A DNA stretch of 9,991 nucleotides from NCBI GenBank assembly GCA_046759145.1, contig JBHIBR010000038.1:1-9991 (forward strand). Reading direction: 5' to 3'. Each line of letters begins with the position of its first letter. Within the stretch, counting starts at the first letter, position 1. A program made the translations under genes and the position numbers. The notes below the pieces were generated by a model. It had not been told where the DNA came from. It did no database searches and saw only the letters and a list, made by a program, of their open reading frames with translations. The DNA comes from JBHIBR01 sp046759145 [NCBI: Nitrospinota bacterium] (GTDB taxonomy: Bacteria > UBA8248). Of the stretch, positions 5,690-9,991 are shown one piece after another.

Positions 5690-7462
5690 TTGCCGCTCAG
5701 ACTCGGTGCAAGGCGAAGCAACCCCGGGTTGGGGGCGGCGGCGGGCACCGCCGCCCCCGCCCCCGCCCGGGGGGTTGCTTACGGCTGGCTGAACCCGGAG
5801 TCCCTGGTGATGTCGGGGGCCCTGGGGATGTTGGCCGTCCTGGCCATCTTGCCGGTGGCCGTCTACGTCTCCTCCAGCTTCCGTCACTACACCGAGGCGG
5901 GCCCCGTGGGGATCACGCTGGCGAACTACGTCAGCACGTTCTCCGAGCCCATCATGCGGGAGGCCATCTGGAACACCTTCTTCATCGCCGGCGCCACCGC
6001 CCTCTGCGCGGGAGTCCTGGGGACGGCCCTCGCCTGGTTCCACGCCCGGACCGACATGCCGGGGAGGGCCCTGCTCGAGCCCCTCACGCTGGTCCCCTTC
6101 TTCCTCTCCTCCTTCGTGGGGGCCATCGCCTGGTGGGCGCTGGCGGCGCCGCGGATCGGCATGCTGAACCACTGGGCCATCCGCCTCTTCGGCCTCTCGG
6201 GGCCCCCCTTCAACATCTACAGCATGGGCGGCATCATCCTGGTGCTGAGCCTCTTCTACACCCCCTACATGTACCTCTTCACCATCGGTTCCTTCCACCG
6301 CATGGACCCCGCCCTCGAGGAGACGGCACGGATCTGCGGGACGGGCGTGATCCGGACAGCCCTCCGTGTGACCATCCCCCTCGCCACGCCCGCCATCCTC
6401 TCGGGGGCGATCATCATCTTCGTCGTGAGCGCGAGCGTATTCGGAGTCCCCATAGCCCTGGGTGGCCCCTCCCGCATCCACACCCTCTCCACGCAGATCT
6501 TCACCAAGATGGAGGAATACCCCCTCGACGTCGGCGGCGCCGCCGCGGCGGGCAGCATCCTCATGCTCGTCACGGCCTTGGGCATCGCCATCCAGCGGAG
6601 GATCATCGCTCCCCGCAGCTATGTGACGGTGACGGGGAAGGGCTATCGGCCCCAGCGGGTTTCCTTGGGCGGGGGGCGCTACGTCGCCTTAGGGGTGAAC
6701 CTGGCCTACATCTTGCTCGCGGTGGTGCTCCCCCTGGGGGCGCTGGCCCTCGCTTCCTTAAGCAAGCTCTGGCTGGGGAGCTTCCAGTGGGAGCAGCTCA
6801 CGCTGCAGAACTGGCGGTTCGTCCTCTTCGAATACGAGTACACCATCCGGGCCATCCGGAACAGCCTCCTCCTGGGCATCGTGGGCGGCTTCCTCACTGT
6901 GGTCCTCTGCACTCTTCTGGCCTATCTGATCATCCGGGGCCGGAGGGGCCGCCTGCGAGGCGTGTTGGACTATCTCAGCACGCTCCCCGTGGGCGTGCCC
7001 GGCATCGTCATGGGGATGGCCTTCCTGGTGACGTGGATCCGCACGCCCCTCTGGGGCTTCCCCCTCATCCTCCTGATGCTGGCCTACATGACCCGCTACA
7101 TGCCCTACGGCCTGCGGACCGTCTCGGCGGTGCTCCAGGCCCTGAGCCCCGAGCTCGAGGAGAGCTCGCGCGTGTGCGGGGCCTCCTTGCTCCGGACCCT
7201 GAGGCGCGTGACCGTCCCCCTCCTCCATTCGGGGATGGCCGCCGCCTACCTCATGCTCTTCATCATGTTCATCCGGGAACTGCCCGTCTCGATCCTGCTG
7301 GCCACCGAGCAGAGCACGCCCATGGCCGTGGCGCTGTACGTCATCAGAGAGAACGAGACCCTGGGCGTGGTGGCCGCCTTCGCCCTGGTCCAGACCCTCT
7401 TGCTTTTGGGTGGGACCTATATCTTCCGCCGGCTGGCGGGGCTGGAGGAGCTGGCCGTGTGA
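5690..7462 (+). CDS. ABC transporter permease, fused two-domain (FbpB/ThiP-like)
   Basis: Forms the membrane channel of the importer. It has 590 residues from the TTG at 5690, which has GGGAG about six bases upstream. Two permease domains are fused in one chain, as in ferric and thiamine importers, so no second permease gene is needed. About 12 hydrophobic segments are visible, near residues 43-62, 94-116, 133-153, 180-200, 234-255, 285-303, 331-355, 391-414, 430-450, 457-472, 511-530 and 558-578. Each half carries an EAA loop that docks the ATPase: EETARICGTGVIRTALRVTIP (about 210-230), read EETARICGTG then VIRTALRVTIP, and EESSRVCGASLLRTLRRVTVP likewise (about 490-510). The first 30 residues are Ala/Pro/Gly-rich low complexity encoded by a strong palindrome. 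The true start may therefore be later, at GTG 5807 or ATG 5810. It lies 27 bases after the binding-protein gene. Confidence 0.93.
   Translation: MPLRLGARRSNPGLGAAAGTAAPAPARGVAYGWLNPESLVMSGALGMLAVLAILPVAVYVSSSFRHYTEAGPVGITLANYVSTFSEPIMREAIWNTFFIAGATALCAGVLGTALAWFHARTDMPGRALLEPLTLVPFFLSSFVGAIAWWALAAPRIGMLNHWAIRLFGLSGPPFNIYSMGGIILVLSLFYTPYMYLFTIGSFHRMDPALEETARICGTGVIRTALRVTIPLATPAILSGAIIIFVVSASVFGVPIALGGPSRIHTLSTQIFTKMEEYPLDVGGAAAAGSILMLVTALGIAIQRRIIAPRSYVTVTGKGYRPQRVSLGGGRYVALGVNLAYILLAVVLPLGALALASLSKLWLGSFQWEQLTLQNWRFVLFEYEYTIRAIRNSLLLGIVGGFLTVVLCTLLAYLIIRGRRGRLRGVLDYLSTLPVGVPGIVMGMAFLVTWIRTPLWGFPLILLMLAYMTRYMPYGLRTVSAVLQALSPELEESSRVCGASLLRTLRRVTVPLLHSGMAAAYLMLFIMFIRELPVSILLATEQSTPMAVALYVIRENETLGVVAAFALVQTLLLLGGTYIFRRLAGLEELAV
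5716..5780. repeat. Nested GC-rich palindrome at the 5' end of the permease gene
   Basis: An outer pair AAGCAACCCC (5716-5725) and GGGGTTGCTT (5771-5780) encloses an inner perfect 11-bp pair GGGGGCGGCGG (5731-5741) and CCGCCGCCCCC (5748-5758) with a 6-nt loop. It would form a very stable RNA hairpin right after the proposed TTG start. Here it codes for an Ala/Pro/Gly-rich stretch without conserved residues. It could be an intergenic regulatory or mobile hairpin, with the real start downstream, or a translated structure that lowers permease output relative to the binding protein. Confidence 0.6.
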
Positions 7463-7485
7463 GCGCGCCTGGGAGGGAGCGAGCG

Positions 7486-8661
7486 ATGGAATTCACCCTC
7501 ACCGAGGAGGGGCGGGCGCTGCAGCAGCTCGCCCGCGATTTCTTCGAACGGGAGGTCCGGCCCATGGCGGCCGAATACGACCGCAGGCCGGACCCCCGGG
7601 AGTGCGTCCCCTGGGAGCTCATCGAGAAGGGCTCCCGGCTGGGGCTCCGGACCCTGGGCACGCCGGCCCGCTGGGGGGGAGGGGGCGCAGACCTTCTGAC
7701 CCAGGCGATGGTCATCGAGGAGATGGCCCGCGTGGACATCGGCGCCTCGAAGACCTTCAGCCACAACTGGAAGGTCTCCTCCCGCATCGCGGCCCTCGCG
7801 AGCGAGGAACAGTGCCAGCGATTCCTGCCCCCCTTCGTCGAGGACCACCGCTTCCTCCTCTCGAACGCCATCACCGAGCCCGACGCCGGCTCGGACAACT
7901 TCCTCCCCCACGACGCCCCCGAGGCGGGCGCGCGCTGCTTCGCCGAGCGGCGGGGCGACGGCTACATCATCAACGGCCGCAAGACCTTCATCGCCCTGGG
8001 GGGCGTCTCCCGGCTGGTGGTCCTCTGGGCCCGGACCGACCGCTCGGTGGGAGTGACCAAGGGCCTGAGCACCTTCCTCGTGCCCAGGGGCACGCCCGGC
8101 TTCTCGGTGGGGCACATCCACGACAAGATGGGGATGCGGCTTTACAACAACGCCGAGCTCATCTTCGAGGCCTGCCGCGTCCCCGCCGAGAACCTGGTGG
8201 GGGCCGAGGGGGAGGCCTGGGAGCAGCGCCAGCGGGTGGCGGGGGGAGGAAACATCGAGGTGACGGCCCACGCCGTGGGCTGCGCCCGGGGGGCCTACGA
8301 GCACGCTCTGGAGCACGCGCGAAACCGGGTCCAGGGCCTCCGTCCCATCACCGAGCACCAGGCCATCGCCATGAAGCTCTCCGAGATGGCCATGGAGGTG
8401 GAGGCGGGACGGACGCTGCTTTGGCGCGCGGCCTGGTCGGCCGACCACCTCCGTCCCCCCGACCGCAAGCTCACCATCCTCGCCAAGGTGTTCGCCACCG
8501 AGATGGCGGTGCGCGTCGCCCGCATGGCCTGCGAGGTGTGGGGCGGGATGGGGGTGATGCGGGACGCCCCGGCGGAGAAGCTCCTGCGGGACGCCGCCGT
8601 CCTCCTCCACATGGACGGGACGAACCAGATCAACCGCATCAAGGCGGCCCGCCGCCTCTGA
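7486..8661 (+). CDS. Acyl-CoA dehydrogenase family protein (first of a tandem pair)
   Basis: A cytosolic FAD enzyme of the acyl-CoA dehydrogenase superfamily; members make an alpha-beta double bond in an acyl-CoA and pass electrons to electron-transfer flavoprotein. 391 residues, normal length. Visible: N-terminal helical domain, SNAITEPDAGSD (126-137), YIINGRKTFIA (160-170), beta-domain HIHDKMGMRLYNNAELIFEA, then the C-terminal helical domain with ALEHARNRVQG, ITEHQAIAMKLSEMAMEVEAGR and VWGGMGVMRDAPAEKLLRDA. Where medium- and short-chain enzymes have catalytic Glu in an x-E-G-T-N-Q motif, this protein has HMDGTNQI: Asp377 replaces Glu. The Glu-Arg of the isovaleryl/long-chain type is also not at its usual place. 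The ATG at 7486 follows GGGAGGGAG by six bases and lies 23 bases after the permease stop. Family assignment is firm; the acyl substrate, and even classical dehydrogenation, are uncertain. Confidence 0.93.
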   Translation: MEFTLTEEGRALQQLARDFFEREVRPMAAEYDRRPDPRECVPWELIEKGSRLGLRTLGTPARWGGGGADLLTQAMVIEEMARVDIGASKTFSHNWKVSSRIAALASEEQCQRFLPPFVEDHRFLLSNAITEPDAGSDNFLPHDAPEAGARCFAERRGDGYIINGRKTFIALGGVSRLVVLWARTDRSVGVTKGLSTFLVPRGTPGFSVGHIHDKMGMRLYNNAELIFEACRVPAENLVGAEGEAWEQRQRVAGGGNIEVTAHAVGCARGAYEHALEHARNRVQGLRPITEHQAIAMKLSEMAMEVEAGRTLLWRAAWSADHLRPPDRKLTILAKVFATEMAVRVARMACEVWGGMGVMRDAPAEKLLRDAAVLLHMDGTNQINRIKAARRL

Positions 8662-8690
8662 GGGCCCGGGCGGCCGAGGGAGAACCTTCC

Positions 8691-9872
8691 ATGGACATGC
8701 GCATCAGCGATGAGCACCGGGCCCTGCGGCGGATGGCGCGGGAGTTCGCCGAGCGGGAGATCCGGCCCATCGCGGCCGAGCGGGACCGCATCCCGGACCC
8801 CCGGGAGGTCTTCACCTGGGACATCGTCCGCAAGGGCTCCCGGCTGGGGCTGAGGACGCTGGCCGTCCCCGAGCGGTTCGGGGGCCCGGGGGTGGACCTG
8901 GTGGGCCAGTGCCTGGTCATCCTGGAGCTGGCCCGGGGCGACGGCGCCATCGCCAAGACCTTCAGCCAGTGCTGGAAGTGGACCCCCATGCTGACCGAGC
9001 TGGCGACCGCCGAGCAGCGGGAGCATTTCCTGCCCCCCTTCCTGGAGGACGACACCTACCTCCTGGCCATGGCGGGGACGGAGCCCGAGGCGGGCTCGGA
9101 CAACCGCATGCCCCCCGACGACCCCGCGGCCGGCTGGAAGACCTCGGCCGTGCGGGAGGGCGAGGAGTGGGTCCTGAACGGGACCAAGCACTTCATCGCC
9201 AACGGCGGGGTGGCCAAGCTCTACGTCGTGATGACCCGCACCGACCGGACCGTGCCCATCACCCGGGGGACCACCATGTTCTTCGTCCCCGCGGACACCC
9301 CCGGCTTCCGCATCGGGCGCGTCCACGACAAGGTGGGCTTCCGCTTCTACCAGAACGCCGAGCTCATCTTCGAGGACTGCCGCGTCCCCGACGCGAACCT
9401 CCTGGGGGAGGTGAACAAGGGGAAGAGCGCCTCCCGGGAGCGCATCGTGGGGTTCAACGACGTGGAGCTTGCCGCCAACGTCCTGGGCATCGCCCAGGCG
9501 GCGTTCGAACACGCCCTCGAGCACGCCCGCAACCGCGTCCAGGGAGGGCGCCCCATCATCGAGCACCAGGCGGTGAGCCTCATGCTGGCCGACATGCGGA
9601 TGCGCCTGGAGGCGGGGCGGAGCTACCTCCTCCGGGTGGCGGCGGGCTGCCAGGAGGAGGGCGACCGCTTCGACCCGGCGGCCAAGGCGCTCTTAAAAGT
9701 TTTCGCCACCGAGGCGGCCACCCGGGTGGGGCAACAGGCGGTCGAGATCTTCGGCGGGATGGGCATCATGCGGGAGGCGCCCGTGGAGAAGCTCTGGCGC
9801 GACGTGAGCGTCTTCCCCCACCTGGCCTCCGACTCGGTCCAGATCCTCCGGGCGGCGCGCTTCCTCCGCTAG
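8691..9872 (+). CDS. Acyl-CoA dehydrogenase family protein (second of a tandem pair)
   Basis: Paralogue of the preceding gene, 393 residues, sharing its layout and many blocks: KGSRLGLRTL, TEPxAGSDN, ELIFExCRVP, ALEHARNRVQG, EHQA and KVFATE. Visible: AMAGTEPEAGSD (126-137), WVLNGTKHFIANGG (160-173), RVHDKVGFRFYQNAELIFED, and IFGGMGIMREAPVEKLWRDV near the C-terminus. The usual catalytic-Glu motif is replaced by HLASDSVQI (377-385): Ala379 occupies the position of Asp377 in the first paralogue, and the GTNQ part is lost. Both paralogues keep a glutamate in a VEL/IEV segment (E259 here, E258 in the first) near where isovaleryl-type enzymes carry their base. The ATG at 8691 follows GAGGGAG at eight bases; an ATG two codons on is also possible. 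It lies 29 bases after the first paralogue. The two may form a heteromeric enzyme, or one may act on the product of the other; both are inference. Confidence 0.92.
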   Translation: MDMRISDEHRALRRMAREFAEREIRPIAAERDRIPDPREVFTWDIVRKGSRLGLRTLAVPERFGGPGVDLVGQCLVILELARGDGAIAKTFSQCWKWTPMLTELATAEQREHFLPPFLEDDTYLLAMAGTEPEAGSDNRMPPDDPAAGWKTSAVREGEEWVLNGTKHFIANGGVAKLYVVMTRTDRTVPITRGTTMFFVPADTPGFRIGRVHDKVGFRFYQNAELIFEDCRVPDANLLGEVNKGKSASRERIVGFNDVELAANVLGIAQAAFEHALEHARNRVQGGRPIIEHQAVSLMLADMRMRLEAGRSYLLRVAAGCQEEGDRFDPAAKALLKVFATEAATRVGQQAVEIFGGMGIMREAPVEKLWRDVSVFPHLASDSVQILRAARFLR

Positions 9873-9894
9873 GGCCGGCCGCGGAGAGAGAGGC

Positions 9895-9991
9895 ATGGCT
9901 GAGCAGACCATCCGTCTTGCGGCCATCCCGGGCGACGGGGTGGGGCACGACGTCATCCCCGTGGCGGCCGATGTGGTGCGGGAGGCGGCGG
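9895..9991 (+). CDS. Isopropylmalate/isocitrate/tartrate dehydrogenase family, N-terminus only
   Basis: Only 32 residues lie in the window. They read RLAAIPGDGVGHDVIPVAAD and on, which is the first strand and glycine-rich turn of the NAD(P)-dependent beta-decarboxylating dehydrogenase family (3-isopropylmalate, isocitrate, homoisocitrate and tartrate/D-malate dehydrogenases). These oxidise a 2-hydroxyacid with a neighbouring carboxylate, usually with loss of CO2. The ATG at 9895 follows GAGAGAGAGG and lies 22 bases after the second acyl-CoA dehydrogenase, so it is almost certainly in the same operon. In a catabolic operon a tartrate/malate-type activity is more likely than leucine synthesis. 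The substrate-binding region lies outside the window. Confidence 0.82.
   Translation, partial: MAEQTIRLAAIPGDGVGHDVIPVAADVVREAA

Noticed and set aside
4919-6481. A 520-codon minus-strand open frame opposite binding protein and permease
   Set aside because: It has the charged low-complexity composition of an antisense shadow and crosses two well-supported plus-strand genes.
6133-7485. Plus-strand open frame running into the first acyl-CoA dehydrogenase, suggesting a fusion
   Set aside because: Before 7486 it is an out-of-frame reading of the permease. Acyl-CoA dehydrogenase similarity begins exactly at the ATG at 7486, which has its own ribosome site.
1-9991. CRISPR array, toxin-antitoxin pair, defence system, transposase or phage genes
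   Set aside because: No regularly spaced repeats, terminal inverted repeats or such protein motifs were seen on either strand.

Overview
The window is a very GC-rich bacterial stretch with G or C at most third codon positions, so long spurious open frames lie opposite and beside the real genes. There is no rRNA, intact tRNA, transposase, integrase, CRISPR array or recognisable defence gene. The composition and gene families fit an uncultured soil or sediment bacterium, for example a high-GC proteobacterium, Rokubacteria or Tectomicrobia. That placement is inference; nothing here fixes the taxon.

Layout: (1) Positions 1-2230, minus strand: a large flavin and iron-sulfur 2-hydroxyacid dehydrogenase (FAD-linked oxidase, GlcD/GlcF-fusion or YdiJ type), cut by the window edge at its C-terminal end. 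(2) Positions 2231-2712: a divergent intergenic region. It holds a 49-nt sequence that folds as the 3' half of a tRNA-Thr(CGT), a short direct repeat of that tRNA's 3' tail, and an AT-rich patch with an 8-bp inverted repeat next to a TTGACA box. (3) Positions 2713-3321: decayed gene pieces. These are the N-terminus and an internal piece of a molybdopterin oxidoreductase, joined out of frame with about 100 residues missing, followed by a frameshifted fragment I do not recognise. (4) Positions 3343-9991, plus strand: a tight operon. It encodes an ABC transporter (ATPase, periplasmic binding protein, fused two-domain permease), two tandem paralogous acyl-CoA dehydrogenase-family enzymes, and the start of an isopropylmalate/isocitrate/tartrate dehydrogenase-family enzyme.

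The operon reads as an uptake-plus-catabolism module. The transporter is of the ferric/2-aminoethylphosphonate/polyamine type, but the binding protein lacks the Tyr-Tyr pair of ferric-binding proteins. With the downstream CoA-thioester oxidation genes, this points to an organic, probably carboxylate-type, substrate. Two features deserve the closest look. An in-frame TAG codon sits inside the signal peptide of an otherwise intact binding protein. Both acyl-CoA dehydrogenase homologues lack the usual catalytic glutamate near the C-terminus. The tRNA half and adjoining gene debris suggest a recombination or integration scar just upstream of the operon.
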